Source: Priapulus caudatus
Lineage: Eukaryota > Priapulida > Priapulimorpha > Priapulimorphida > Priapulidae
Length of the DNA: 33,502 bases
Assembly: GCF_000485595.1 (NCBI RefSeq)
Contig: NW_014577367.1
Coordinates: 176,461-209,962 of the forward strand
Direction: 5' to 3'
Shown: positions 1 to 10,379 of the stretch, one piece after another
Layout of the letters: each line of letters starts with the position of its first letter
Numbering within the stretch: the first letter of the stretch is position 1
Program-made: the position numbers and the translations under genes
The notes under the pieces: generated by a model
What the model was told of the DNA's origin: nothing
Databases searched by the model: none
Seen by the model: the letters and a program-made list of their open reading frames with translations, nothing else

Positions 1-665
1 CCGCGTGGCGATTCGCTATAACATAATACGGTCGCGACTTAACTCGCATCCTCACCGGTACTATACTAACCGTGTCGACCACAATGCGCGTCACTTTGTC
101 TATAACTGAGTCGCGACTTTTGGATATACGCCTATTTAACAGTATGTTCCGCTGCAACTCACACAGCAACCCGCCAAATTTAACAAATACTGAGTGGCGA
201 TGCTCCCCGTCGTCGGCCGGAGTCCTGCACGGTCGGCGTCATACCTCCTCACTCAGTCCGCAGTACATTCTTCGTCTACCTCCATTTGTTGTCGGCGAAG
301 GCGTGCAATGGCGCTGCGCAATGCTCTGTCCCCGCCCATGCTCTGCGTCGGCTCATCTTGCCCCAACAAGTTCGGCTGCGGCGGATTAAGCGCCACCTCG
401 TCCACCAATCGCGTCGTCATGGCCGGCCATGGTTGTCACGTCCGGGCTAGGCGCGTCAGGAAACCTCGGTCGCCCTCGACTGTCGCACGTTCGATCCCTG
501 ATTCGGTTGACAGCAGGTCCACCGACTGATTCGGTCCGCCGGTCGTTGTCTGACGTTCGGAACGTCTCTGCTGCACACGCGCTAGCGTGGCTCCGATGCG
601 CAACACTCCTTGCGGCTCTCGCTAGTCGGAGGGCGTCTCCCTCCTCCCACCGGAAGTTTCTTCGA

Positions 666-666
<1 letters not shown>

Positions 667-708
<42 letters not shown>

Positions 709-720
709 CGGGGGGGGGGG
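667..720 (+). repeat. Poly-G tract, 42 G then C then 11 G
   Basis: The run is 42 consecutive G (667-708), a single C at 709, then 11 more G, in G-rich surroundings (G-rich to about 746). Such a tract can form G-quadruplexes and is hard to sequence accurately, so its length should be treated as uncertain. The polyglycine open frames across it are artefacts of the homopolymer. Confidence 0.95.
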
Positions 721-3700
721 CTAGGGGGCTGGTGCGGAGGGGGGGGTCCCACCTCCGGTGCCTCTCGTCGATGCTACCACAGCTACCGCGCCTGGCATTC
801 TGCGACCCTCTTGTCCGCTGGAGCGAGCGCGGCGCAGCTAGCTTACGGCATTACGACCTGCGGATTGTTGTAAGATTCCGACCCGTGCTACCCCTCACCG
901 TTTCGGTCGATTCGCGCAGGCTGTCATCTGGTAGCGGCCTCTCCTCAGTCTTTCCCCTTCTCTCGCGCCCCGCATCTTTGCTTTCGGGTCTCCACGCAAC
1001 GACTCGTTGCATGCTCGATCACTCGCTTTCCCTAATGACAGCAAGGTATTCGGGGTCGCGCTACCGCGTAGCCCTGTCGACATCCCCGCCTGTATTCTGT
1101 CATGAAGCCGGGTCTCACCTGCCACTGCTTCTCTCCTCTCGGCTGGTAACCGCGGGCCGTTTTGGTGTGTATGCGTAAGTGCGCTCGCATCGATATTTAA
1201 CCAATCCAGTGGCAGCACACGTGTACGCTGACCAACTCCTGAATGGACAGTGTACGCGCCACCGCAGTAGAGTGTGATATTCCGACTCGTGTCCTGCGGC
1301 ATGCCTCGTTGGTAATTTACTGACAAGCACGGCACCGACGCCATTGTGTTCGGCGGACACCTGTTCGTCCCGCGTTCCGTCCGATTCGTCAAAGCCGTCG
1401 GCGCAGAGGGAGCGCTTCCCACTCCTTACTTCCTCCAGCGCGGTGTCTGGCGTCGAATTCGCTCCGCGATCGAGGTTGGTCAAAATGTTCAGCCAACTGA
1501 CGTCGGTCACTCCTCCCTTCCTTCGGCGGGTGACTCTCCCCTCCTTCGGACTTCTCCGCGGTTTGGCGCGCCTCGTCGTCGCACTTCTCCTTTCGATGAG
1601 CTCCGTTGGCGCTTCCTCCTCGCCCCGACCAGCGCGAGCTAACGTGTGCAGTCGTCTGCCAGGCTACCTGGTTACGGATAACGTAGACCCACTGTTCTCA
1701 GACGGCTGGCTGCTCTGCTTCAGCTCTCTTTCCTCCTTCGCCCTCTCCCCGACGCGGCCGTAGTGAGCGCCAGCTGCCCGGCTCACACGCCATCGTTCGG
1801 TGTGTAACGGACGCTTCTCCTCTACTCAGCCTCCGCCATCCACGGCGCCCAGCGAATTCCCGCTCCGCGGCGACTCTATCCCGGACTGCTCGCTTGCTCT
1901 CTGCGCTACCAGGCTTTCCATCGGCGTCGCGCGTCGAAATCGCCCTCGACGTCGGCTCGGTGGCCGTGAAGCGCTGGCTTCTTTCCTCTTCTCCCGGCTA
2001 AAGGGCGATACGCCTCGTCGCTTCACGTGGCGGTCGGCAGCAGGCTATCTCCTCTGCCGCGGCAACCGATTCTATCCCTGGCGAGCCGCCTTCTCTGTCG
2101 CTCGCGGTCTCCGCGTCGCTTGCTGTCGCTTACGACCTGCGGTCTGACACTAGCTCATCTCCCACTCTTCCCCGAGTAGCGAATCGCATCCGCTCCCCTC
2201 AGGCGCGGGATTTGGCCATCACGTGCTCGTCCTCCGCTGCCACGCAAGAAATGGCGGAAGCCCAGGTCATTCGCAGTGTTACGCAGCTTAGCTTTCAACT
2301 TTATGTTCAGGAGTTTTCGTGCTGCAACCTGCTCAACGTGACCGCTTGCCTCGTGACCTCATCACGTTCGTCGCAGGCGCTTGTGTTAAGTTATGCCAAC
2401 ACTGTGGCTATTGCAGCACTCGCCTGGCAACTAAGCGTTCTGCCTGGTAGCAGCGTTTATGAAGGTAATCCCCTTACGTTAGCGTTGACGGTACGACTAA
2501 ACGTAAAGGCTCCTTCTCACCCTCGCATGTACCACGTAACGTCCGTCTCGTTCTTCCGTCCAGTGATCTCTCTCCCGTAGATTTTACTGGTGTCACACAC
2601 ATTGTATAACGTAGCGTACCCAATCAGCCGTCGCGTCGTCCCATATTCGGCCGACAGGGGTGTTTCGCGGTGTCCCGTCTTGTACGCGTAATCGTATCTG
2701 TGATGGCGCTCGTGTCTACTGTCTCGTTCGTCCCTCTCTCTCTCTCTCTCGTTTACTGTCCTTCCCTGTAGGAGGTTCTCTTCTACATCGTAGGCTGCGT
2801 ATACATCGGTCGCTGTTAATTCGCCGCCGGCGTTTCACGTTGAGCATCATGGGTAGCGCTATACAACTACATGTATTGCGTTCTACTCCACCGTAATACT
2901 CCTCGTACCGCTCGAGATGCGGCTTTACCTCTCTCTCTCCTACGTCTCCTCCTGTTTCGACGAGAAAAGATAGTAGCGACCTAGTCGAGCTCTAGTTCCC
3001 ATGTCTCTGGCTTTCTCAGATGTTAATCTTTTCATCACCAGGTGAACACGCTCTCTGGTATAGGCAGCCTAGTTTCGCGAGCTGTTTTAGAAGATGGAGG
3101 GCTGTGTTGTTATACATGCTGCCGAAAGGTGCAGGCGAAATTACACCTCACCGTGTCTTGCTAATCAGTTCTCGGGTAGTCGCGGCTCCTCGAAGGCTCG
3201 GCTGTCTTCCTACGGCGGCGGTCGCAATGGGTACCCGCACGCACATTCTGCCTGACTGTGGCGCTGTCCCTTGTATCCGGCTCGCATTTCCATCTCCGCC
3301 CGGCACGGCGGTCGTACCTTAGCGTGGGGCATCCCCGCCTCTTCGCTTGTCCCATTCCCTGTCATCCATCGTGATCACAGCGCTTAAGCCCCTCGGCGGG
3401 CTTCTCGTCAAGTACTCTCCTCCCGCCCTCTATAGTACTCTTTCCCTCGAACGGCTTGTAGATTACAATAACCCCTTCGGTATGTAGCGGCTTTTACCTT
3501 CGCTCAGTGACAAGTGCTCGCCTCTCACGTCCAGAAAAATGTACGCTATTCTACAGGCTTGAAACCCTGGGATTGCAACATTACTGTTTCGCGTTGTGAG
3601 GCTTCGGGTGGGGGGGGCTTGTTCTCTCCTCCGGCTCACCTCCTCAGCTGTGCGGATTGCGAGGTGATCCAGCGCATACTTCGCTGCTCCACGATCGCCT

Positions 3701-4619
3701 CCCGGCTCGCTCAGATGCCTTACCATCCGCCTCGCCATTTAGTACGCCCACCGAACCCCTAGTTGATTTATCGCTCTCTCGCAGCAACGACAACTAATTT
3801 ATTACCCCGCCATAGCTCGCAAAGCGAACCAAGTTCCGTCACACCTTTCCCCCCAAAAGTGTTAGCTTGCCGCCACCTCTCATCTCTCGTCTTCTCTGCC
3901 TCCATTATAGGCGCCGAGCCCAGCCTTCTCCTTACGCGCGGCACTCCCCTATAAGAGGTCGCTAGGTCCACCTTGTAGCGCTCAAGCCCAGTTTCTCCTC
4001 CTGAAATGCGGCACCCACACAGTAAGGTTCCCTCCGGAATATTTTTCCTTATTCCCGCCTCCGTTCGGCGGTCTCCTCTCTCTCTCTCTCTCTCTGTCTA
4101 AGTCCGGTGACGCCATCCGACCTTAGGTGTCGTGCCATAGCCGTGCTATAGTACCCCTCTCAGTGGGAAGCCAAAGTACTGTGAAGGGCGGACGCAATTC
4201 GGCGTGTGCGGTAGTTCGTCGCGCGACATCAAGGCGATCCGCCTCTCTTCTATACTTCGCTTCACGGTAGGCGAGAGTGCGATTAGGCATCACGTACTCT
4301 TCGCCCTTATCTCTGGCTCTTGTTCCATCTTCGGCGAACCTCCAACTTCGCCGTCTCCTGTCGTCCTCGGTTCCGCCGTTCCGGCTGCTTCCGCAGGGCG
4401 CGATATCAGCATTCATCGTCATCCCTGCCTCGTGCGGGTCAGTATTGACTCATACCGCGTAGCAGTGATAATCGCAACGTCCGAATATCTCACTGGTAAC
4501 TTGACGTCACGTTTCGTACTATTCTCGCCGACAGTTGCTTCGGTCGCTCTCTCGTCGTGGCAGAGAACATCCTCGATCCTCGGCGAGTCCCCAGTGCCTC
4601 CTCTTATTCGGACTGGCCC

Positions 4620-4850
4620 TTCGTAAGGTATTTGTTCTCGCCCCTCTAGGCGAGGTCTCCTCCTTCTCCTTCTCGGATGTTCCTTGGTATTCTAATCCGT
4701 CCCCCTCATGCGGGGTCCTTCTTCCTTCCTCCTTCTCCTCTCGATCTCGTGTTCCTGGTAATTTTCTATATCCCGCCCCCGCATGGCGGTAATGTCTCTA
4801 CCTCCTTCTCCTTCTCGATCTCGTGTTCTCTGCAGGGTTGGCAGTAGATT
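4620..4850 (+). repeat. Degenerate minisatellite, about 60-75 bp unit
   Basis: At least three diverged units begin with GGTAtT-like motifs near 4627, 4686 and 4757. Each contains a small CGCCCC..GGCG or CCCC..GGGG hairpin followed by CCTCCTTCTCC and then TCGATCTCGTGTTC. The CCTCCTTCTCC segment recurs near 4729 and 4801. Related but weaker units are visible around 4026-4080. Period and copy number were estimated by eye. Confidence 0.55.
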
Positions 4851-4949
4851 CCAGCGAGGGCGGGGCGTTGTCCCTTCGAGGCTCAGCTCATCCAACTACG
4901 ACCGTCTTGATCACGAAGCCACTCTTCCTCCCGCTGTATCCATCTCAAC

Positions 4950-6085
4950 TTTGGCGCTTGCTCGTACTACTAAAAATAGGGCCTGTCCATGATTTCCAAG
5001 CTTCCATGTCGCTGTGGATAGCAGTACATACCCACGTCCGGCGGGTCACGCCGTGAAAACTAGCCCACGTCGTATGCTTTTTCTGCTCGCATGCAGCTGC
5101 TCCCCAGTCGTGTCCTCGGCGAATTCGGAGTCCCTCCCGAATGAGTGCGTAGGCCAATCTAAGTACTCATCGCACTCCGCTCACCCGCGTCCTAGGTGTT
5201 GCTTCCATTACAAGATGCTGGCGGCCAATTCCAACCTCTCGGCGAACCATCATCCAAAGTTCGGGCTGCACCCAGTGCTCTCCTGAACGTAAGCTTCGAT
5301 ACGCTGGCTATCAGTAGGGTTAGTGAGCATCCCAGGTCGGTACGTTGGCGATTCACCACTCTTCGCTAATAATCCTGTATCGTCCTGTTGAACACGGTAT
5401 CCACCTTGATCCATCGACTGTGGTGTATGGGGGTCGTTCCTGGCGCTGTCGAATCCCCAGACTAAATCACACACAGCGCGAAAGAGTTTGGACACCACCC
5501 CCCCTCAAAGTTTGTCCGCCTGGTCCAAGTGTAGCCGGCGGCGGTACACCAAATAAGTGGCGAATACTGGTAACCCAAGCAGTCACTGTTTTATGCTGTC
5601 ATGGTCGGCGAGCGCAGAACGCTTCCGTCCACTTGCTAAAATAATCGCTCACGACGAACGGAGTATTATGTTGTTGTAACGCACGCTCTTCGTGTCTTCT
5701 TCCTCGGCGCCGCGCAAGTAATCGGCACTGTGCGGCAACCAGCGCCTTACGTCTCCAACGTAAGCCGGCCAAGTGAATCTTCTGGCGAAGTGCGTTTCGA
5801 TGGTCCTTCAAAGCAGCTCCGAGATGTCTCTGCATCCTCCGCAATGCATCAACTCATGAACTCCGGCGCATCACGCAACGGTGCTACAGCTGCATGATCG
5901 TTACGCTGGGTCGGCTTTCGGTATCCACTTCCGGCACAGAAGCTCGCTGAAGCTCCATCGGTCCCCATAGACCCAGTAGATTTTACCTCCACGAAGCTGC
6001 GCACGCATCGTACGACGGCCGTCCACGTGTTTTCAGCTTGAAGAATCGCAAGAATCAGCCCTGAGAAGTGGCGTCTCCTTGCCAC
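4950..6085 (-). pseudogene. Ty3/Gypsy-type retrotransposon integrase, decayed
   Basis: Reading the minus strand from 6085 down to about 4950 and allowing several frame changes gives the layout of a Ty3/Gypsy integrase. First comes a degenerate zinc-finger/linker region containing TWPAYVGDVRRW (about 5780-5740). The start of the catalytic core follows, VVSDYFSKWTEAF (about 5665-5610). After a frameshifted core there is a HTPQS-like segment, and AYVQESTGCSP (near 5295-5260) marks the end of the core. A C-terminal tail follows with REGLR..GAAACEQKK (5130-5070) and a W..W.GP motif near 4990. The frame breaks at several points, contains stops, and appears to have lost residues just before VVSDYF, so it is not functional. 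No reverse transcriptase or LTRs were found adjoining it. Confidence 0.8.
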
Positions 6086-6339
6086 ATGCCCTCAGCTGAT
6101 CGTCGCTTCCCACGGCCTAGCTGTTCCATGCGTTGGGGCGGCGTTCGCAGCTCGTAGCGTACAGCGCTCCCCTTACGGCTCGTCGTCCAGCGCTTCCAAC
6201 AGATCGGTCTCCTCGCTATTCGGTCCGTCCCCAGTCTACTCCTCCAACTCCGAGCAGACTCGGCTTCTCTACCCCACGACTCTCTCTCTTCCCTGTCGGC
6301 GAAGTCCGTTACTCGCCGTCCATTTCCAAGAACTTCTTT

Positions 6340-6720
6340 CGTCCGCCCTGGCGCCGCAGACTCATCCGCTTCTCTTCACCCATCTTGCCGCCTGGTAATT
6401 CTTTCGCCCCCGCAGCCGCGAATTCTCCATCTCGCCTCCTCTCTCGCCACGGAATTTTTCCTTTCCGCCCGTGCTCGCGATTGTCGCTCCGCCTATCTTC
6501 ACCCATCTCGGGCCAAGTATTCTGTTTTCGCGGACCCCGCTCGCGAATTCTCACATCTCGCCTTCCTGCTCGCACACGAAATTTTTCTTCGCCCGTAGCT
6601 CGGCGATTTCCTTCCGCCTCTCTTCACCCATAACTCACCAAGTATTTCTGTTTCGCGCCCCGATCAGAGTGGGAATTGTTCCATTCCCGCCGCCCCTCTC
6701 TCTCGCGGCACGAATTTTTC
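6340..6720 (+). repeat. Degenerate tandem repeat, about 124 bp unit
   Basis: CTTCACCCAT recurs at 6374, 6497 and 6622, giving spacings of 123 and 125 bp. Each occurrence is followed by an AGTATTTCTGTTT-like or GGTAATTCTTTC motif, then CGCGAATTCTC and an ACGAAATTTTTC-like motif. Three diverged copies are visible. The array flanks the integrase relic on its upstream side and shares the T/C skew of the surrounding region. Confidence 0.7.
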
Positions 6721-6989
6721 CTTCGCAAGCCGTGCCGGGCGACTCTCCCTACCCCCCACGCTTCAGTGCGTGTCGGCCCGCTCGATTCCTTCGACGCTTG
6801 TTTCGCGCCAATCGCTTCCTCTGCATCTTCCCTGAGCACCTGCACGCCTTAAACATCCCTCGTCCCGAATGCCCGCACTCCTCGGACCGCCTTCGCTCTG
6901 TCAGCCCGTCGGCCGATCGTGCGCGCTCTCCCTGAGCGTACCATCCCGACCTCTCCGTGACTTGTAGAAGTCGTTCTACCCGGCTCTTC

Positions 6990-7320
6990 GGCGGCAGTAT
7001 TCGTCGCTCCAGAAGTATTCTATCCACCTCTTCTCTACGTAGTCACGAGATAGGCCTTTCTCTCCACTTCTCGTTAAACTCTCCACACTCCCGGAAGTAT
7101 TTCTATCCCGCTCTTCTCTAGCGAGCTCACGGTACTTCGGCATCGCCGTCCTCGCGAAACTTCCGTTCCTCCCCGGAGTATTTCTATCCCGGCCCTCGAC
7201 CCCGCGGAGTTCTTGATTGCGTCGGCTTCCGTCCCCCCGTCCTTGGCGAAACTCCGTTACCTACCGGGAGTATTTCTATCACCGCCCCTCCTCCGGCGCG
7301 GAATCTTGTCTACAGTCTCT
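6990..7320 (+). repeat. Degenerate tandem repeat, 82-92 bp unit
   Basis: AGTATTTCTATC-like motifs occur at 7014, 7096, 7177 and 7269, spaced 82, 81 and 92 bp. They are followed by pyrimidine-rich DNA, and GCGAAACT.CCGTT precedes the third and fourth. The unit is probably related to the 124-bp repeat just upstream, which carries a similar AGTATTTCT motif. Confidence 0.7.
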
Positions 7321-7647
7321 GTACTCAGGCAATCCTCCTCTGCATCTTCCCTAACCTCGGCCCAACGGCGACAACGCCGTCTGGCGTTTCGCATGCAACC
7401 GGGCTGGCCTAGCCTCTATGTGCAATCGAAAATACTCAGGACGCAATCCAGCGCGACCAATACCTAGGGGAGGTTTAGCAGCCAATATCTCAGCCTAGGA
7501 GTATCCTATTGACAAGCGGTTGGTCTTGTTTTAGAGAGCAAAGAATTCTGCTTAATACTATGAAATTATTCTAGACTCGCAGGTAAAGTAGAATAATGTT
7601 GTCGTGAAATAGCACTATGTTCCCGTTTTTCCTTTGTACACTCTAGG

Positions 7648-7785
7648 TATTATTAGCTCTTGATATATATCAGGAACGTATAATGACAAATCATTATACG
7701 CGTCATTATACGCTCCTGATATATATATATAAGTATATATAATATTAAGAACTAATCATATGTAATGTATTATTAGCTCTTGATA
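7648..7785. repeat. Two TATTATTAGCTCTTGATA motifs flanking a hairpin
   Basis: TATTATTAGCTCTTGATA occurs exactly at 7648-7665 and again at 7768-7785. Between them, 7668-7686 and 7703-7721 form a 19-bp inverted repeat with one mismatch, reading TATCAGGAACGTATAATGA on the left. The loop holds another copy of TCATTATACG. The same terminal motif recurs elsewhere in the window, so this is one member of a short palindromic repeat family. Confidence 0.75.
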
Positions 7786-7856
7786 ATATATACATACATT
7801 AAAATTCAATATATCAACTTATCTAACTAGCTAAACTAACTAACTATCTAACTAAA

Positions 7857-7874
7857 CCCTAACCCTAACCCTAA
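7857..7874 (-). repeat. Interstitial telomere-type repeat, three CCCTAA
   Basis: Three perfect CCCTAA units (TTAGGG on the minus strand) follow a CTAA/CTAAA-rich stretch at about 7822-7856. TTAGGG is the telomeric repeat of most animals outside arthropods and nematodes. Three units inside AT-rich DNA may be an internal insertion, or may have arisen by slippage from the adjoining CTAA repeats. The block lies close to the boundary between the T/C-skewed region and AT-rich DNA. Confidence 0.8.
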
Positions 7875-7879
7875 CAGAC

Positions 7880-9120
7880 TAAGCAATTTATACTCGTGTA
7901 TACCTATCGTTGTCGTGCGTTGTTATATTTGCATCGTATACTGCAGACCACGGGCACTTGATTGGACCGTTTCAGAGAGTAGAGAAACATTAAGTCTTTG
8001 GTAGTAAATACAGTTCGTGTTCAATTATACCATCATTATATTATTGAAACGTTCTAATTAAGTGCCTGTGCTGCAGACGGTAATCATGTGGCGGAAATTA
8101 TTTTTGTGTTATTCACACATGAATGAATCCATCTTTTCCACTTGTAACACAACTATTGTATACACCTATGCAATAATCACGCGTGCACGCATGCCTTCAC
8201 TCGTTCTCAGCTTGGCGGGTCGTACGCGCGAAGAAAGAATCTTTAATGGGCATGAAAAACGGATATCACGTATGCTCGATGTTGAAATCAATATCGTCAT
8301 GCGCAGCATTGTGCAAAGGTCGTGGAACGGTCACGGAAGCAGCAGCTGATCTCTTTCCACCAGGCGTGATTAAACGATCTTTAAACGGGCCGTAAACGGA
8401 CTGAATGGAGAAAAGTTTTAGTAAGAGTCGAAGCCGATCATACATATATACAGGAGTCTATCAATAGATCAACTACCAATATTGATAGACTCCTTATATA
8501 TACTTTGTCCTCGAGTCGAGGCATGAAAACCGAATAAAAGTGTCGACGGAAGTTAACACAATGGCATTGAAAATATTTTACTAAGCGACTAGTAGTAAGC
8601 GTACATAACATAATATGTTAATATAATTCTGGTATTACAAAGAGCCGTGTAACAAACAGCTAGTTGATTTGATTAACAAGTATAGCCGATTAATAATAAG
8701 GTAGTACACTGTCGAAACTAGGCGAGTATCTTTACTTAATTCAACTGAAATTTTAATACTATTAGTCTCAAATACCTTAAATACCTCGTCCTGAAATGAA
8801 AATGCTACGTCTAATGATCTAAGTATCCTAAATAATGATGACGGTTTCGTATCCATAGATGATATGTGATATATATTGCAATAAATTATGGATGGTATAG
8901 GCAGAGAGACTGGTAACCCTTCGCCGCTAGCATACTATTATATGGACCGCGTTTATTGTGCCTCTTATAATCTGGAATTCCAAAGATATTCATTAACCTT
9001 TCCTGGAAACTGTGGCGCATTGACGTTTATTGACTATTGACTGTGATAACGCGTACCAGCGCGCAGCACCAACGTATTGCGGTGTTGAATCAGACCCACA
9101 GCCGTTCCTCCGTCACTCCC
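7880..9120. other. AT-rich intergenic DNA with one perfect hairpin
   Basis: No coding exon is apparent. The notable structure is a perfect 15-bp inverted repeat, AGGAGTCTATCAATA at 8452-8466 and its complement at 8480-8494, with a 13-nt loop and TATATA on both sides. Open frames here are short and featureless. Confidence 0.6.
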
Positions 9121-9124
9121 ACGC

Positions 9125-9165
9125 CATCAAGAGCTGATAATACCTATTATTATTAGCTTTTGATA
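9125..9165. repeat. Palindromic mini-element, CATCAAGAGCTGATAATA arms
   Basis: The left arm CATCAAGAGCTGATAATA (9125-9142) is nearly the reverse complement of TATTATTAGCTTTTGATA (9148-9165), giving a hairpin with about a 5-nt loop. Both arms match the TATCAAGAGCTAATAATA terminus seen at 7648, 7768 and 21107, so this is a compact two-armed copy of the same family. Confidence 0.8.
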
Positions 9166-9371
9166 CCATACAGGCGCCTATAATCAACGTACGTCTTCTT
9201 CTTTTTTCCATTCTAGAGAGAGATAATTGCGATTCGTGGAAACTGTAGCATGCAGTATAGTTTACAGAACGCGATAGCCTGTATCTGTGCTGGACACCTA
9301 CGCATTGCAGTGTCAATTCTGATCCCACTTAGCTCTAGTCGTAGTTGTAGTTATAATGATGGTTATAGTCT

Positions 9372-9523
9372 ATATATATATATGAAGTTATTCAGCCGAA
9401 TTAGTCCGTACTCGCATAACTAGAGAACTCCGCAGCCTAGAGGAAAATCTATATATATGAAGTTATTCAGCCGAATTAGTCCGTACTCGCATAACTAGAG
9501 AACTCCGCAGCCTAGAGGAAAAC
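9372..9523 (+). repeat. Tandem duplication, 75-bp unit
   Basis: Two essentially identical copies begin with TATATATATGAAGTTATTCA (GAAGTTATTC at 9384 and 9459) and run through GAACTCCGCAGCCTAGAGG. The second copy starts at TCTATATAT, which I propose as the 5' end of the Helitron-like element that follows. Confidence 0.9.
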
Positions 9524-9673
9524 TAAAAATATTTTCAGAATCAGCACGTCTGTCACGGTGGTTCTGGCTAAAACAAAAATTTAAAAAAGTTAAAAAGTTA
9601 AAAATTTATAAAAATTCTATTCATCAATAGATGAATAGAACGTACGTGTGAATCCATAGTATATATCCTTAAC

Positions 9674-9742
9674 GGCGCAGTGGCCTAATCGCTAGAACAT
9701 CCGTCTCCTACACCGGGATTCCGGTTTCGAGTCCCAGCTGGG
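9674..9742 (+). pseudogene. tRNA-Arg(CCU)-like sequence, SINE head or pseudogene
   Basis: CAGTGGCCTAAT resembles the D-arm/A-box of tRNA-Arg(CCU). CTCCTAC sits where the anticodon loop should be, giving anticodon CCU. GGTTTCGAGTCC is a B-box with one extra T, and CAGCTGGG resembles the acceptor 3' side. The anticodon stem has one mismatch and the T-arm an extra base, so a functional tRNA is unlikely. The downstream T-rich tract would terminate RNA polymerase III. A tRNA-derived SINE head or degenerate tRNA copy is the best reading. Confidence 0.65.
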
Positions 9743-9867
9743 AAACTTATTTTCCTCTTTTTTCTTTTTTTCCCTTTACCTACCTCTTTAGTATGTATTA
9801 ATTTTACTTTTTATTTTTTATTTTCAATGTCTTTTATCTTTTGATTTATTTTTATTTTTTACTGTTT

Positions 9868-10140
9868 GGGATGGGATGGGATGGCATGGCATGGGATGGC
9901 ATGCGATGGCATGCGATGGGATGGGATGGGATGGCATATGGGATGGGATGGGATGGCATGCGGTGCGATGGGATGGGATGGGATGGCATGAGATGGCATG
10001 GCATGGCATGGGATGGCATGGGATATGCGATGAGATGGGATGGGATGGAATATCTGGGATGGGATGGGATGGGATGCGGTGCGATGGGATGGGATGGGAT
10101 GGCATATGGAATGGGATGCATGGATGGATGCATGGATAGA
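9868..10140 (+). repeat. GGGAT/GGCAT pentanucleotide satellite
   Basis: Tandem ATGGG and ATGGC pentamers, with occasional ATATG and GCGATG variants, run from 9868 to about 10110 and decay into GGATGCATGGATG and GATA repeats. All six frames are repetitive and open, so the overlapping long frames of Pro-Ser-His or Gly-Trp-Asp repeats are artefacts. Confidence 0.9.
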
Positions 10141-10379
10141 TAGATAGTTGGATTTTTTGGGTATTTTCCTTTCAACCAAGCGGTCACCAACTGAGTAACG
10201 CCACTTATTTCCCCGGGCAGCGCCGGGTATCCCGCTAGTTATTTATATAGTTATAGTAATAGCTAGGGTTATAGTTATAGTTATTTATATATTAATGCCT
10301 GTTGTTGGGGGCATTATGCTCTCATAGTGTTGCTTTGGGAAGGTATAGTAGTTCAGCGGCTAAGTAAAAAAATATTTGA

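Larger units (their letters stand above)
1..4940. other. T/C-skewed degenerate repeat region, no intact gene
   Basis: The plus strand is visibly rich in T and C, with frequent TCTC, CCTCC and TTCC runs, and the open frames here are low-complexity and lack recognisable domains. Recurrent small hairpins of the form CGCC..GGCG followed by TCTCCTCC and GTATTTCTAT-like motifs suggest very diverged tandem repeats. Short (TC)n runs occur near 2733 and 4076. Some minus-strand stretches, for example around 1250-1500 and 2200-2580, faintly resemble retroelement polyprotein but are too broken to call. I see no splice-bounded exon. Confidence 0.5.
9448..10238 (+). mobile_element. Probable non-autonomous Helitron-like element
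   Basis: The segment starts TCTATATATATGAAG preceded by A. It ends with a GC hairpin, CCCGGGCAGCGCCGGG, followed by TATCCCG and CTAG, with T next (CTAG at 10235-10238). A TC start, a hairpin just upstream of a CTRR end and insertion between A and T are Helitron hallmarks. A microsatellite block ahead of the 3' hairpin, here GGGAT repeats, is typical of short non-autonomous members. It also contains a tRNA-Arg-like sequence and an 11-bp hairpin (9615-9640). No Rep/helicase is present. The 5' end is less certain than the 3' end, because the first 75 bp are duplicated upstream. Confidence 0.55.

Noticed and set aside
1115-1510. Minus-strand stretch with GVGAVL and YHTLLRW resembling retroelement RNase H
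   Set aside because: Only one short motif is convincing, and the expected following motifs are missing in every frame. It might be another Gypsy relic, but I cannot support it.
2200-2580. Open plus frame of 122 codons, and a minus-strand LRLVVPSTL segment
   Set aside because: The plus frame has no domain or splice context. The minus motif is too short to assign to a retroelement.
9384-9523. Possible hammerhead ribozyme in the 75-bp repeats (TTAGTCCGTACTCGC)
   Set aside because: The conserved CTGATGA core and the GAAA element are absent on both strands, so self-cleavage is not supported.
9824-10190. Long overlapping open frames in all directions
   Set aside because: They are produced by the GGGAT pentamer repeat, which lacks stops in several frames.
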